A DNA stretch of 64,000 bases from Camellia lanceoleosa (GCA_025200525.1 JANUSC010000052.1:930001-994000); one strand, 5' to 3'. Counted from the first letter of the stretch, positions 37,260-48,703 are shown. A program made the numbers and translations. The notes: generated by a model from the sequence alone, not told the origin.

Positions 37260-38000
37260 TGTTGGCGACCAAATGTTGATCTTGTTTTTTTTTTTGTTTT
37301 GGCGACCAATTGATTAGTTAGGAAAGATAACTAATACTTTTGCTGACAAAATGATTAGTCGTTAAAATCATTAATTTTGGCGACTAAAAAGGAATTCGTT
37401 GCTAATAGGTCAATTGTCAACTAAAGTTTTAGTTGCACAAACATTCTTTTTCGCAACTAAACTTGCCGACCAAACTTGTCAGTCGTGGAATGTGACAATT
37501 GCCGACCAAACTTTTTTGGTCGTGGAATGTGTCATTTGCCGACCAAACTTGTCAGTCGTGGAATGTGACAATTGGCAACCAAATTTTTTGGTTGTGGAAA
37601 CGGGTCTCAGTTGCCAACCAAACTATTTGGTCGTTAAATGTGCGAATTGGCGACTAACATATTTGGTCGGGAAAATATGACTTTTCACAACTAAAATGTT
37701 TTAGCTACTAAATGGATTAGTCACAGTAATTATATATTTAGCGACCAAAAATTTAGTCGGCAAATATGACTTTTCGCGACTAAAATGTTTTAGCTACTAA
37801 ATGGATTAGTCGCAGTAATTATATATTTAGCGACCAAAAATTTAGTCGGCAAATATAACTTTTTCGCGACTAAAAAACTTTTTAGTCGCTAATTACTTTT
37901 CGCGACCCTCAATTGGCAACCAAAGTGACGACCAAAAAAATTAGTCGCGGATGACTTTTGCTGACTAAAAATGGACTTTTGCCGACTAAATTTTTAGTCG
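37260..38000 (+). repeat. CACTA right subterminal repeats
   Basis: Dense GGCGACCAAA, CGACTAAAA and TTTAGTCGGCAAA words in both orientations. A segment of about 89 bp repeats near 37679 and 37768 (GACTTTTCRCRACTAAAATG). It mirrors the left subterminal region without the 132-bp period. Confidence 0.88.
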
Positions 38001-38024
38001 GCAAAAGTGTTAATTCCTGTAGTG
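37985..38024 (-). repeat. CACTA right terminal inverted repeat
   Basis: The minus strand reads CACTACAGGAATTAACACTT, then TTGCCGACTAAAAATTTAGT. GAT at 38025-38027 is the right target duplication. Confidence 0.85.
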
Positions 38025-38480
38025 GATGCATCTTATAAAGGCTTGGGTTGTATACTAATGCAGAATGAAAGAGTGATTGCCTACGCCTCTCGGCAGTTAA
38101 GGCCACATGAAAGGAACTACCCAACGCATGATTTAGAATTGGCTGCAGTTGTGTTTGCTCTAAAGATCTGGCGGCACTACTTGGATGGGGCAAAATGCGA
38201 AGTTTACATGGATCACAAAGTCTGAAATACTTCTTTACGCAGAAGGAGCTGAACATGCAACAGAGGAGATGGCTTGAATTAATAAAAGACTGTGATCTTG
38301 AGATTCAATATCATCTCGGGAAAGTCAATACAGTTGCTAATGCCTTGAGCAGAAAATCAACGGGGAATTTAGCTTGCTTGCTTATCGAACAGAAAGAGAT
38401 TTTGCAGGACTTTGAGAAGTCTGGGATTGAAGTAGTATTGTGTGAACATAGCGGATTGATAGTTGCCATTGCAGCCGAAC
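38025..38480 (+). pseudogene. Chromovirus RNase H, right half
   Basis: Resumes in the frame left at 22706 with [10 protein letters not shown] after the duplicated GAT codon. It continues [20 protein letters not shown] (about 38080-38140, including the conserved [10 protein letters not shown]) and, after a one-base loss near 38219, [17 protein letters not shown] and NALSRK, the usual RNase H end. The known role is removal of the RNA template. Confidence 0.9.
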
Positions 38481-39502
38481 CAGCAATCATTGATAAGATT
38501 AAACAGAAACAAAAAGAGGATGAATTCCTCAAGAAAGTGATTGATGAATTTGAGACAAGTCCGAAAGCAGAGTTCAGTATTGAGAGTGAAGTGTTAAGGT
38601 TTCGAAACCGAATGTGTGTCCCAAATGTCCCAGAACTAAAGAAAAGAGTTCTAGATGAAGCTCACAAGTCAGTGTTTGCTATACATCCGGGCAATAACAA
38701 AATGTATCGGGATTTGAAACAAAACTATTGGTGGCCTAAAATGAAGAAAGAAATTGTAGAATATGTGTCCAAATGCCTTCAATGCCAGCAAATTAAGGCT
38801 GAACATCAGAAACCGGGCAGTCTACTTCAACCTCTCCCTATTCTGGAATAGAAATGGAAGCATGTGATCATGGATTTCGTTGTTGGTCTACCTCAAACTC
38901 CTCGAGGTATGGATTCTATTTGGGTTGTAGTTGATAGAGTAACTAAATCTGCACATTTTCTGCCTGTTAAGACTACATTTGATGCTTGTAGACTGGCTAC
39001 TATATATGTTGATGAGATTGTCTATTTACACGAAGTTCGAGTATCTATTGTGTCGGATAGAGATCTAAAATTTGTATCTAGATTGTGGAAAAGCCTACAA
39101 AGAGCAATGAGAACAGAATTGAGATTCAGTACTGCATTCCATACACACATACATGGGCAATCAGAACGGACCATACAAACTTTGGAAGATATGCTAAGAA
39201 TGTGTGCCTTGGATTTTTAAGGGAGTTGGGAAGATTATTTGCCATTAGTAGAGTTTGCATACAATAACAGCTTCCACTCCAGCATCGGTATGGCACCATA
39301 CAAAGCTTTGTATGGTAGAAGGTGTAGATCACCAATTTGTTAGACAGAAGTTGGGGATAGAGCTTTACTTGGGGCTGAAATTGTGCAAGACACTTCTGAG
39401 AAGATTAAAATTATCCAATAGAGGCTCAAAACAGCTCAGGACCGACAAAAGAATTATGCAGATGTTCGAAGAAGACCTCTCGAGTATGAGGTTAATGACC
39501 AT
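38481..39502 (+). pseudogene. Chromovirus integrase, zinc-binding and core domains, broken
   Basis: HHCC domain: HPGNNKMYRDLKQNYWWPKM then CLQCQQIKAEH (about 38680-38805). The catalytic core has Asp in IMDFVVGLP (about 38866-38890), Asp in IVSDRDLKF (about 39046-39072) and Glu in HGQSERTIQTLEDMLR (about 39152-39200). The segment [20 protein letters not shown] (about 39250-39308) is diagnostic. Stops at 38849 (TAG for Trp), 39218 (TAA), about 39342 and about 39418 break the otherwise single frame. Confidence 0.9.
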
Positions 39503-39946
39503 GTGTTTATCCATGTGACTCCGATGAAAGGCCAAATAAGGTTCGGAAAGAAGGGTAAATTGTCACCTCGTTATATTGGGCCGTTTCAAATTCTGGAAAA
39601 ACTTGGTCCAATTGCTTATAGAGTTGCTTTGCCACCGGGATTCGAACAAATCCATAATGTATTTCATGTATCAATGTTGAGGGGCTATCTTCGCGATCCG
39701 TTTCATGTGATTGGTTATCACCGGATAGCTCTTGATGAAAATATGGAATACACGGAATGGCTGGAACGAATCGTTGACCGACAAGTGAAACAACTGAGGA
39801 ACAAGTCCATTCCGATGGTGAAAGTAGAAGGGAAAGAACACTATGGGATGGACGCTACATGGGAAAAAGAGGATGAAATGCGACTACGCTATCTACATTT
39901 GTTTCCTAACGAAGGTAAAATAAGTTTGAAGGACCAAACTTCCTAA
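39503..39946 (+). CDS. Integrase C-terminus with chromodomain-like tail, open segment
   Basis: An open 147-codon stretch in frame with the integrase. GKLSPRYIGPFQILEKLGPI and LPPGFEQIHNVFHVSMLRGY (about 39557-39690) are the GPY/F-type C-terminus. The tail around IVDRQVKQLRNKSIPMVKV, then ATWEKEDEMRLRYLHLF (about 39770-39905), is the group II chromodomain-like module of Tekay/Del chromoviruses, thought to steer integration to heterochromatin. A Trp usual after KVE is Gly here (KVEGKEH). It ends at TAA 39944-39946, just before the polypurine tract. Part of a dead polyprotein, not a separate gene. Confidence 0.85.
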   Translation: MFIHVTPMKGQIRFGKKGKLSPRYIGPFQILEKLGPIAYRVALPPGFEQIHNVFHVSMLRGYLRDPFHVIGYHRIALDENMEYTEWLERIVDRQVKQLRNKSIPMVKVEGKEHYGMDATWEKEDEMRLRYLHLFPNEGKISLKDQTS

Positions 39947-39958
39947 AAGAGGGAAGAC
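39945..39958 (+). promoter_or_regulatory. Polypurine tract of the chromovirus
   Basis: AAAAGAGGGAAGAC immediately before the 3' LTR start TGTGATAATCC. Confidence 0.85.
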
Positions 39959-42373
39959 TGTGATAATCCTATTCTGTATTATGCTAATTAATCTTAATTG
40001 TGATTGTGATTATGTGTTTAATATGATTTTGAGTGCCATTTATATGATTATATGTGGTTTTCAATTTCTATCTGTTCATCGTAGGAAAATCTGTTCAACT
40101 GACTGTTATGAACTGAAAATTGACTACGCCATTATGATTAGCATAATTTTTAGAGTCTACGGTAAAATTTAATTGAAAACTTATTCGGATCAAAATAATT
40201 AGATTCAGAACGATTAATTTAAGCTCCATTATTTGGCCTAGTCAAATTTGATTAGGAAAGCTTATATAAAGGGCCTTATTACACTCAATTCCTTCTCTTG
40301 AATTCATTTTGGCTGAGATTTCAATCTAGAGAGAGAGAATGAACCTATTGTAGAGAGAGAGGGAGCTCAAATTGGAGATTGAACTAAGAGCTTGGAAATT
40401 TGAAAGGCTAAGCTCAAAAGCTAGCTAGAATTATGAAGATTTGAGCCTCTAGGTAAGCATTTGAGCATGAATTCATGGGTTTAAGTTTGTAATATTGTGA
40501 ATTCATGTTATATTGTAGTCATGAACATGAATTGTGTTCAATTGGGTGACTTTTAAGTTAAAATGCACATGCATGTAAAGATTGCTATAAATTTGTGTAA
40601 TTGGACATGAAACATATGATCCATGTAGAATTTTGATGGCAATTCATACCTTTGATCATCATTTACATCATTTAAGTTGAGAATGGAAGTTATGTTCCAC
40701 ATGCAAGCACAAATCATAGAGGTATGAGTTTGGTAGCTTGAATTGAAGTATTAAAGATGAATTTGGCAAGAACTGTTTGTGTATACAATTGATTCATGGG
40801 GAATTAAACTTCATAATGTTGTAATTTAGCATTTGTATCATGTTAGAAGATGCGCATATGAAGTATGAGTCATAATATGCAAGTTACATTAGTTTGAATG
40901 CAAGTTTGAGCTTCAAGCAACTTGCTGGAAATTCCAGAATCCGACATGTCCGCTCGAGCGAGGTAATAGTCGCTCGAGCATGAAATGCTAGTTCCTAGTA
41001 GTTTTGTAGACATTGACGTCCGCTCGAGCGGGAAGAATCACGCTCGAGCGTCCAGTCACATGTTTGGCTTTCAGTTCGAGCGTCCGAAGTCACGCTGGAG
41101 CGCAAATATGAGGCAACCAGTATTTTTGCAAACCAAAGGGGTTCGCTCGAGTGACAGAATCCACGCTCGAGTGGGGAGCCCTGTTTCAGAAAATTTGTAA
41201 AGATGATTTATGTTTCATTTTTCGTTCTCTTTCATTTCTAAGTCCTTTTAGGCATGCATTGAACATTACAAATGAGTTAAAAAGGATAAGAAAGAAACGT
41301 AAGAGGGATGTATGAATTAAGAACGGATCAAATCGTTTGTGACCCATATGTGTTATGTAATGTGTAGGGTCAAGCACGAAAGCAAATCCATTAACAGATC
41401 ACTGTGAGTAATATCTTAGTAATGATATTTTGAAGTATGTTATTTGTCCTATTGCTTATTTCTATATAAGTCTTATAAGCTTGATGATTTAAATTGTGGA
41501 CAAATATTTGTTATGCCATATGATTGGGCCAAAGGACGTTTGATACGATTGATTGGGCCAAAGGCCATCGGATATGAATGATTGAGCCAAAGGCCATTTG
41601 ATATGATTGATTGGGCCAAAGGCCGTCGAATATGAATGATTGGGCCAAAGGCCATTTGATACGATTGATTGGGCCAAAAGCTGTTTGATATGAATAATTG
41701 GGCCAAAGGCCGTCAGACGTGAATGATTGGGCCAGAGACCGGTTGACATGAATGAAATGGGCCAGAGGCCGTCTGATATGCTTGGGCTTAAAGCCGTCTA
41801 ATGTATTAGATAAAACTAAAGATGGGCCCAAGGCCGTTTGATATATGTATATCTATTTTGAACTTCATTCATGTATTTTCTTTATTTAATATTATTCACT
41901 GGGCTTTCGCTCACACTCATTCATGTGTATGTAGGTGAGCCAAGAGATGTCCAAAACCAGCCTCGATAAATTATGTGATAAACAGTCGAGGTTTTGAAGA
42001 GTCAACCCAAATGTCTCACGTACGAGACTTGTCTTCGCCTCTTTTGTTCTTTTGTTAAAATTTTGCTATATTGGCGAAAACGTTAGACCACTTTTGTATA
42101 TAAACTTTGGGTTTGACTGACTTAGACTTGAATGATCCTGTATGTATAGAACTTTGGGTTAATTTCCTTTTAAATGTGAGTTATTAGTGAATATATGTGA
42201 ATTGTTATAATGTGCCATGTAAGCACAGCACTATGTACAAAAATTTTAAGTTGCTTCCGTTTGGCCCCTTAACTCTGATGGAGTATATGCTATTTGGTTT
42301 GAAGCCGCAGGTAATCCCTCGATTACTGGCCGGTTATGACCTTAATCCATAGGGGCGGGTACAGGTCATGACA
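39959..42373 (+). repeat. 3' LTR of the chromovirus
   Basis: 2415 bases, TGTGATAATCC to GGTCATGACA. It keeps the TATA box (40263-40271), CTCGAGCG cluster (40950-41180) and 30-bp array (about 41520-41850). It lacks the ~31-base insertion present near 17551-17581 of the 5' LTR. Right target duplication GGTGG at 42374-42378. Confidence 0.93.
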
Positions 42374-42378
42374 GGTGG

Positions 42379-42437
42379 TCTCTAACCGCAGGTCGAAACA
42401 CGTGGGTAAGGGTTGAACCTAAGCTCTAATACCAAGT
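42379..42437 (-). other. LARD-like internal region, copy 2, remainder with primer site
   Basis: Continues the sequence broken at 17395 (TCTCTAACC, as at 12147). The primer site at 42422-42435 is decayed (minus TTGGTATTAGAGCT; one G-to-A in the CTCTGATACC block). Confidence 0.85.
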
Positions 42438-45400
42438 TGTGACGCCCCAAAAATCGCAAACTTCCAAGAATATATTATCAATTAAATACAGGGTTTAACT
42501 AAGGTTAGGAGTCTAGAAAACGGCACTAATGAGTCATATGGCTAATGACCGAGTAAGATCCCAGATCGCCGAAGAAGTCAAGTTAGCCTCCCTTCTAAGT
42601 CCAACTTTCTTAGATAGCGCACCACACTTTTGACAAATCTTAAAAGGCATTGACGCAAGGTCTCATAAGCAACGCAAAGATAGGCATAGGCTTACAAAGT
42701 AAATAATAATTACAGTGTCTCAAATTTTAAATTTACAAAACGAGTTCCATTGCTATTACAATCCAAAAAAATAAATAAAAGCACAATTAGAGTAATAAGC
42801 GAAATGGTTTCAAACTTTCTCTAAGGAAAACTTAAGTCTTCAAATTTCTTTGACTCTTTGTTGGCTTCGTACGTTTCTTTGATACCTGGTATGAAACACA
42901 ATGAGCTTTGAATGCCCAGTAAACTCACACACCCCCCATCCCTTTTTCCCAATCCAATACACCATCACAATTATAACAAGCAAGTAATGAAGCATGATAA
43001 TCATTCAATAATAAAGGATTACTAAGTTAGATGTTAAAAATCTAGAAATCCCTCAAAGAGACTTCGTCCTCCCAACCACAAGAATTGGATGCGGATTATT
43101 CAGTATACCCCCTCTTTTGCTGCTTTGTTGCAATACTAACCTTAGATGCCTACCAACGGTTATATACCGCGTAGTGCCAACCGCAAGGCCTCAAAAGAGA
43201 CGATAATAATGGGCCTTGCCCAAATCCCTCCTTACACCAAATACCTAGGGTTCGAATGCAACCACTCTGTTCAAGGGTTCTAAAAACCACTTGCGCAAGA
43301 CTTTAACTTCCAAATAGGGAACGCATCCCGTCAACCAATCAGTATCTTAGTAATCTTGTCCAAAAATTCGCAACCCATTACCACCCATTAAGTTTCTTGT
43401 TTGAGTTCGATAATTTAAGTCAAAGTTAGGACATGCTCGTGAAACAACATCTATTGCACAAGTTTGAACAACTAAATAGCACAAATAGAAGGAAATAAGG
43501 TTACAACACATGAGATTCACATATGAAGATAGGCACAAGTAGTTCTAGGCATATTCAAGTAGTTAAGGGAATAAATTCACACATGAATATAATTTCCAAA
43601 TTTGCATAAGTGTGAGCACCATCGAAAGATTAAAATAAAATACATAAACCTATGACATGTGAAATATCATATCAAGACATGATCATAAATTAATAAGCAT
43701 ATTCATGAACACAAGAGCATAAAACACTAATGAAAACATAATTTCCAAATTCAGTACTGCCTAAAGATTATACTCAAAAGGGCTATTTTATATTTTTTTT
43801 TTCCAAAGCCCTGCCTTCCTATGGTTCATAGGGAATTTTATCTAGTTTTTAGAACATTTTTCGGAAATGGAATAGCTTTTCCAGACTTGTAGTTATTTCA
43901 AAAATACTCCAGCTCTGTCCAGATTCGTCGACCGTTACGAAAATCAGATTTTTTCACAAACCGCTCACTCGTTCTTAATGAAACCAATTTTCCTTGAGAG
44001 ATAACTCCTTAAGAAAGAATTTGAAATTAAATGGAGGTCTAGAATATTTTTATACATTTTTTTACAATTTTGTAAGATGGCAGCAAAATAGATTTTTCTG
44101 GCACAGTTCTTGAAAATATAAAGTTAGTGAGAAAAGAGGTCAGCTAGGCGAAATTTTTCACTTATCTTATGATAAAAACATGCTAAATAATATGTATAAA
44201 ACTCAGAAATTTAAGGTGAATGTGTGCCCTTGAAAATTTTGAGAGATTGGTAGGGAAAAATGTAGTCTTATACTGATTAAGAAAAATAGAAAAATGGTAG
44301 AATCAAGGCTCAACTCCTTTCATCTTTAACACAAGAATACCATTATAACACATGAAAATACCATTTTAAACTTCTAATAACATGTATTTGAAAAAGGAAA
44401 ATGGAAGAGAGAGTTGTGTTGTGACTTACTTGAGGGTTGTTGGAATTGCTAGCAAACTTCTTCTCCTATCTTCCACCAAGCTTACCCTCCTCCCTCTCTT
44501 CTCTCACTTGAATATAGTGTGGGTGTGTGTGTGGGTGTGTATATGTGCTCAACAAATGGGGATGAGTGGTATATTTATAGAGAATTTGGTATGAAAAGTC
44601 CCAAATGCCCATTGGTTCCAATTCAATTGAATAGTGCATTGATTTAGTTTAAATGTAATGGAATAAGGGAGGATTAGAACCTTAATTATGTATTTAATTA
44701 TGATCTAGTTAGGTTTAGGGCTAATTTAAATACCTTCTAGTTAGAAGTACATACATATATATATAGCAAATCTATATAGGTGCCAAAGTCATTATTGCTC
44801 CAAGATTTCAAGGGATGGTTTGTACTAAATAAATCCTATAAAATCGTATAGTATCTTAGGGAAAAGGGGTGGTTGCTCCATTCTAGATTTGGGAAATCAT
44901 GTATACAATTTGATGTGATATTTGTAGACAAGAGTAGATTATGGTATAAACATATATATGATTTGATTCGCATTATAACCTGGGGCGGCCGGAGGGGGGA
45001 GGTATGATGGTTGGCCAAGATGCCAAGATGAAGATTTGGAGAGATTTTATGAATTTATTTTGTGTACCATTGCATATATATATATATAAGTTTGTAACTA
45101 AAGTCAAAGATTTCCCTTAAATTATGCAAGTTTGTCTCAAAAGTACACTCATTGTATCTATGTAGGTATGGCCGGCCATATGATGGTGATTTGAGGGACT
45201 TAGTTTATTATTTTCTTGTGTACAAATATTGGAAATTGTAAAGTATGGTGTATAAAAATAGATTTTAGGGTACAAGTGTCTATATATAATGTTTACTTGT
45301 TTGGGGTCAATTAGTGATTTGATAAAAATGTGAGGGCTTTGGGTTTAATTCATGTATAGGAACATTTATTTAAGTGCGGTATTTAATTTAATTAGGGTTT

Positions 45401-45892
45401 GGAACTTCAATTCGGTTAAAGTTTCTTTATTTCGAATTAAAGGGCGTGTCGTAATGAGAACCGAAAGCAAAAGATTTTTGATTGGCAAATATAGTTAGGG
45501 GATTAATTTAATTATTATTATCAGGATTTTGGAAGGATCCCTGAGTTCTCGGGTTCAATCAAGGCTTGCGAGTTTTTTGTTGGTGTGCGTTTTCGACTCT
45601 ATAGCTAAAATTGGAAATAAATAGGGGATCGAGGGTCTATATTGAAATAATTCAAAAGTAAGGGTCTAAATAAAATTACAAAGGTCAGCGGCCTCATAAT
45701 TAAATAATTAATATTAGTGAGTAAAAACGATTACTAACACTATCGGGGTCGATTTGGTTTTGTACGGGTTAATTTGCGATTCGTTTTCGATTCTAGGGTT
45801 ATATTTGTGAATAAACGGAGAACTAAGGGATTTATTATAATAACTCAAAATTTGGGGACTTAATAGGGTTTACAAAAGTTAGGGGTGTCACA
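42438..45892 (-). repeat. LARD-like LTR copy 3, complete
   Basis: 3455 bases, the plus strand TGTGACGCCCC to GGTGTCACA with intact inverted ends. It has a TATA word at 44572-44579 (minus) and a G-rich variable tract at about 44980-45003 (GGGGCGGCCGGAGGGGGG) that differs in each LTR copy. The antisense short frame 44382-44594 is again present. Confidence 0.88.
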
Positions 45893-46290
45893 TTGTATAT
45901 ATGTGTGAAAATATAATTTGGTATGTAGCCATTTATGGGCACATATCCTATCATTAAATGTGTAACTTTATCATAAAATTTGCACTCATTTCAATCACAA
46001 AAAACGTTATTTTTTTATAAATTGGTATTAAAAAAAATATCGTAACTAACTTACAAACTTTTGCAACATGAAGTACAAAAAATTTGGACATTTTGTAATG
46101 CTAATTTCAGACGATGTTACACATGTTTGTGTTAATGTTATGATATTGTGTGAGAAAATAAATTTTCTGAATAACATTTATCAAAATTTAATTCTACGCA
46201 AACAAAAAAAAAAAAATTTAATGCCAATTTGGAAAAAAAAAAAAATTATATATTATGAAGGATATATACAAAGAAGGGTGTAGAAGTGGG
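45893..46290. other. AT-rich intergenic DNA
   Basis: A-runs at 46205-46215 and 46233-46243. No gene or repeat boundary recognised. Confidence 0.4.
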
Positions 46291-46500
46291 TTTTTTTTTT
46301 TAATCAACAAATGGAAATTGTTTTGATGAAAATCGATATACGAAGGACATACATACAAACATCAATAAAGGAGAAGTGCGTACATAATGCATTAAAACAA
46401 GACTAAACATTATGAAGCAAGCCTTATCATCTACAAGCACAACACCAAAGACCAATAAGAAACCAACCACCACACCCAAGAGAAAAAGAAAAAACACAAT
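46291..46500 (-). mobile_element. 3' end of a LINE (L1-like), truncated
   Basis: The minus strand ends in ATTTGTTGATT plus an A-run (T-run 46291-46301 on plus). It is preceded by CGATTTTCATCAAAACAA and a Val/Leu/Phe-rich frame (46300-46497, minus) like the 3' tails of plant L1 elements. The target duplication and 5' boundary were not resolved; a hAT element inserted next to it at 46509. Confidence 0.45.
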
Positions 46501-46508
46501 AGCTCTAG

Positions 46509-47427
46509 TAGGGATGGCAATTTAAACCCAGCCCAATGGGGATCCGACCTCCCAATCCCAATTAGTACGGTTTTTTCCCGAAAAATACCCCCGACGGGCC
46601 GGGGATGGTATTCAAAAAATAATCCCTGATAAGTTTCGGGCCGGGAACGATGATAAGTTTTTTCGCCCCAGCTCGGCCCGACCTCGGCCTCGGCCCTGTC
46701 CCCGTCCTCGTCCTGTTTCAGCGCTGCTTCTATCACCTCTCTATCTCACTCACCTATTCACTATATATATCTTTTTCTCTCTTATCTTAGACTCAAATCT
46801 AAGAATCATAAAACCCACATCCTCTCTCTCATCTCATCTCAGATCTCTCTCTCTCTCTTTCTCTCTCTCATATCTCAGTACCATTCATTATCCTCTCTCC
46901 GCTTCTCGTCTCTCCGCTGCTATGGTCGCACTATGCCGCTTCATACCGATGGCACAACCAGAGTCTTCATCTTCACCGATCTAGACCTCTCTTCTCTCCT
47001 TCACCAATCAAGACTTCTCTTATGTCCGTCATAATCTCTCTGTCTCTTTAACTCTGTCACTGATCGAGACCTCTCTTCTCTATCCCTCTGTTTGTGTGTG
47101 TGTGTGTGTGATGACGACTACGACGACTCAGATCTGCAAATGTGTGTGCGTATGTGTATGTGTGATGATGATGACTACTCAAATCTGCAGATGTGTGTGT
47201 GTGTGTGTGTGTGTGTGTCTGTGTCTGTGTGTCTGTGTGTGTATGTCTCTCCGTCAGGAAATTTTTGGGGTCGGGGAAACCCAATCCCCATTCGGGGGCA
47301 GGGGCGAGAGGGAGGGATGATGGGTTCCTTGCCGGGGAACGGGGACGAGAAATCTCATACTGTCGGGGATCGTAGACAGAGAGGGCAATCCCCAACCCCG
47401 CCCTGCGTCGGCCTGTTGCCATTCCTA
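46509..47427. mobile_element. Non-autonomous hAT element, copy 1
   Basis: Ends TAGGGATGGCAA and TTGCCATTCCTA, flanked by a perfect 8-bp duplication AGCTCTAG (46501-46508 and 47428-47435), the hAT signature. 919 bases. Subterminal G/C-rich inverted segments (CCCAATGGGGATCCG / AATCCCCATTCGGGG) enclose pyrimidine-rich, (TC)n and (GT)n sequence. No transposase frame. Same family as 50773-51670. Confidence 0.88.
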
Positions 47428-47435
47428 AGCTCTAG

Positions 47436-47635
47436 CAACAATACACAAAGTAATTAGAATCATTGGGTATAAAATAGTAAATAAAATAAAATATTTCATC
47501 ACATCACTCTTTATATTTTACACTTTTTTATTGCTTATTTATAAAGTAGGTGTACTACTTAAATAAATAAATAAATAAACCTCCTAACAATAGCCGCACT
47601 TTACAACGGGAAATTATGTGCACATTCCTTTAAGG
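47436..47635. other. Short AT-rich spacer
   Basis: Contains (AAAT)n at about 47560-47580 and nothing else recognised. Confidence 0.3.
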
Positions 47636-48125
47636 ACGTGTTTCTCAGGCACTCTATCACAAATGATATAATTTTGTAACTTCAATCACAAAGTGTAATT
47701 TTTTTACAAATTAGCACAACAAATTATTTAAAATTTTGTGATTCATGTAACAAAAGTTTGTGATTTAATTATGTCATTTTTTGTTACGTTAATTTGTGAT
47801 GAAATTATATTTTACGATTAATATTAAGAAATTTTATGACAAAATTACATCAATTTAATTAATAGGATGCATATGATACACCTTCTTGACGTAATTTTAT
47901 CAAATAATGTAATTTTATAATTTTAATCACAAAATATGTAATCTTCCTACAAATTAGCATAATAAAATATTCAAAATTTTGTGATTCATGTAACAAAAAT
48001 TTGTGACTTAATTATAACATTTTTTTGTTACACTAATTTATGATAAGATTATATTTTATGATTAATATTACAAAATTTTATAATAAAATCACCACAATTT
48101 AAAAAAATGCATATGATATACCCTC
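47636..48125 (+). repeat. Diverged tandem duplication, ~243-bp unit
   Basis: Two units of about 243 bp. TTTTGTGATTCATGTAACAAAA appears near 47735 and 47978, each preceded by CTACAAATTAGCA-type sequence and followed by TTAATTTGTGAT-type words. Each unit is itself rich in inverted TTTGTGAT/ATCACAAA words, so it may be one half of a foldback element duplicated. No coding potential. Confidence 0.6.
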
Positions 48126-48359
48126 TTGCCCCTTCACATAATACCCTAGGCACACAGAGCAAGTACAAGCAACAATCCCCTGCCTTGTTAAACTCAAAAG
48201 GAAATTCTAATATCCATCTTTTTTTTATAAAAAAAAATTTATCATATACACTTTTAATTATATTATTTTTTTAATTATAATATTTTTTTTCTTTAATTAT
48301 GATATTAGTTTAGTTATATCTCATGAGTTATTTAGTTATGTTTCATGTGTTTAATTATA
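48126..48359. other. AT-rich spacer
   Basis: T-runs and AATTATA words only; no feature supported. Confidence 0.3.
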
Positions 48360-48703
48360 TGATAAATTATAAATACATTCTCTGAGATTTGATTAAAATA
48401 AGAATCACCCATGTGATTTTGAAAATTACATTCTATTTCCTGAGGTTTCTAATTTCATAATAAATCGTCCATTTTATTAATAAATCATCAAGCCAATTAA
48501 TAATTTTTAATGATATTAAAATATGTTTCAATTAATAATTTAAGTAATTTTATTATTATATAGGAGAACAATTATGAATTTCATTTTTTTAGTTAATTCT
48601 ATTAAATAAAAAAATCTATTAAGGGGGTGTTTGTAATTTTTTAAATCACAAAAAATAATCTGTATTTTAAACAAATTTCAAGAGGTGTATTTATTATTTA
48701 TCC
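48360..48703. mobile_element. Mutator-like foldback MITE
   Basis: Terminal inverted repeats of about 70 bases: left TGATAAATTATAAATACA, right (minus) GGATAAATAATAAATACA, then GATTTG-TTAAAATA and GTGATTTT-AAAATTACA in both arms. Flanked by TTAATTATA (48351-48359, 48704-48712), a 9-bp duplication as Mutator-like elements make. The AT-rich context makes a chance match possible. Confidence 0.65.

Larger units (their letters stand above)
22707..38024 (+). mobile_element. CACTA (En/Spm) DNA transposon, 15.3 kb
   Basis: Ends are CACTACATGAAAATACAC at left and, on the minus strand, CACTACAGGAATTAACAC at right, both followed by CTTTTG and (G)CCGACTAAAA. It is flanked by a 3-bp GAT duplication and sits inside the chromovirus RNase H reading frame. 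Both subterminal regions are packed with GCGACTAAAA/TTTTAGTCGC words, where CACTA transposase proteins bind. Inside are a TNPA-like pseudogene and the N-terminal domain of a TNP2 gene, but no TNP2 catalytic core that I can find. The element is therefore probably non-autonomous. Confidence 0.93.
17396..42373 (+). mobile_element. Tekay/Del-type chromovirus (Ty3-gypsy), interrupted by a CACTA element
   Basis: Complete outer structure: LTR 17396-19870, initiator-Met primer site, gag, protease, RT, RNase H (split), integrase, chromodomain-like C-terminus, polypurine tract, LTR 39959-42373, and a near-perfect 5-bp target duplication. Without the CACTA insertion it would be about 9.66 kb, normal for this lineage with long LTRs. 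The frames carry at least nine stops and three single-base frameshifts, so the copy is not autonomous now. In the first ~127 LTR bases I count 6 substitutions (5 transitions), plus an indel of about 31 bases near 17551-17581, so it is not very young. Confidence 0.93.
8312..45892 (-). mobile_element. Compound LARD-like LTR retrotransposon array (LTR-int-LTR-int-LTR)
   Basis: Three copies of one ~3.4 kb LTR (8312-10379 truncated; 12207-15627; 42438-45892) alternate with two copies of one 1827-base internal region (10380-12206; 15628-17395 continued at 42379-42437). Primer and polypurine signals show minus orientation. The internal region has no intact gag or pol, so the family is non-autonomous and resembles LARDs. 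The shared middle LTR suggests unequal recombination between copies or LTRs. The second internal region is interrupted by the chromovirus at 17396-42373, and the first LTR is cut by the Tat/Ogre element. Confidence 0.85.

Noticed and set aside
47057..47457. Several overlapping frames of 60-121 codons on both strands
   Set aside because: They cross (GT)n and pyrimidine-rich sequence inside a hAT MITE and translate to Cys-Val or Thr-His runs.
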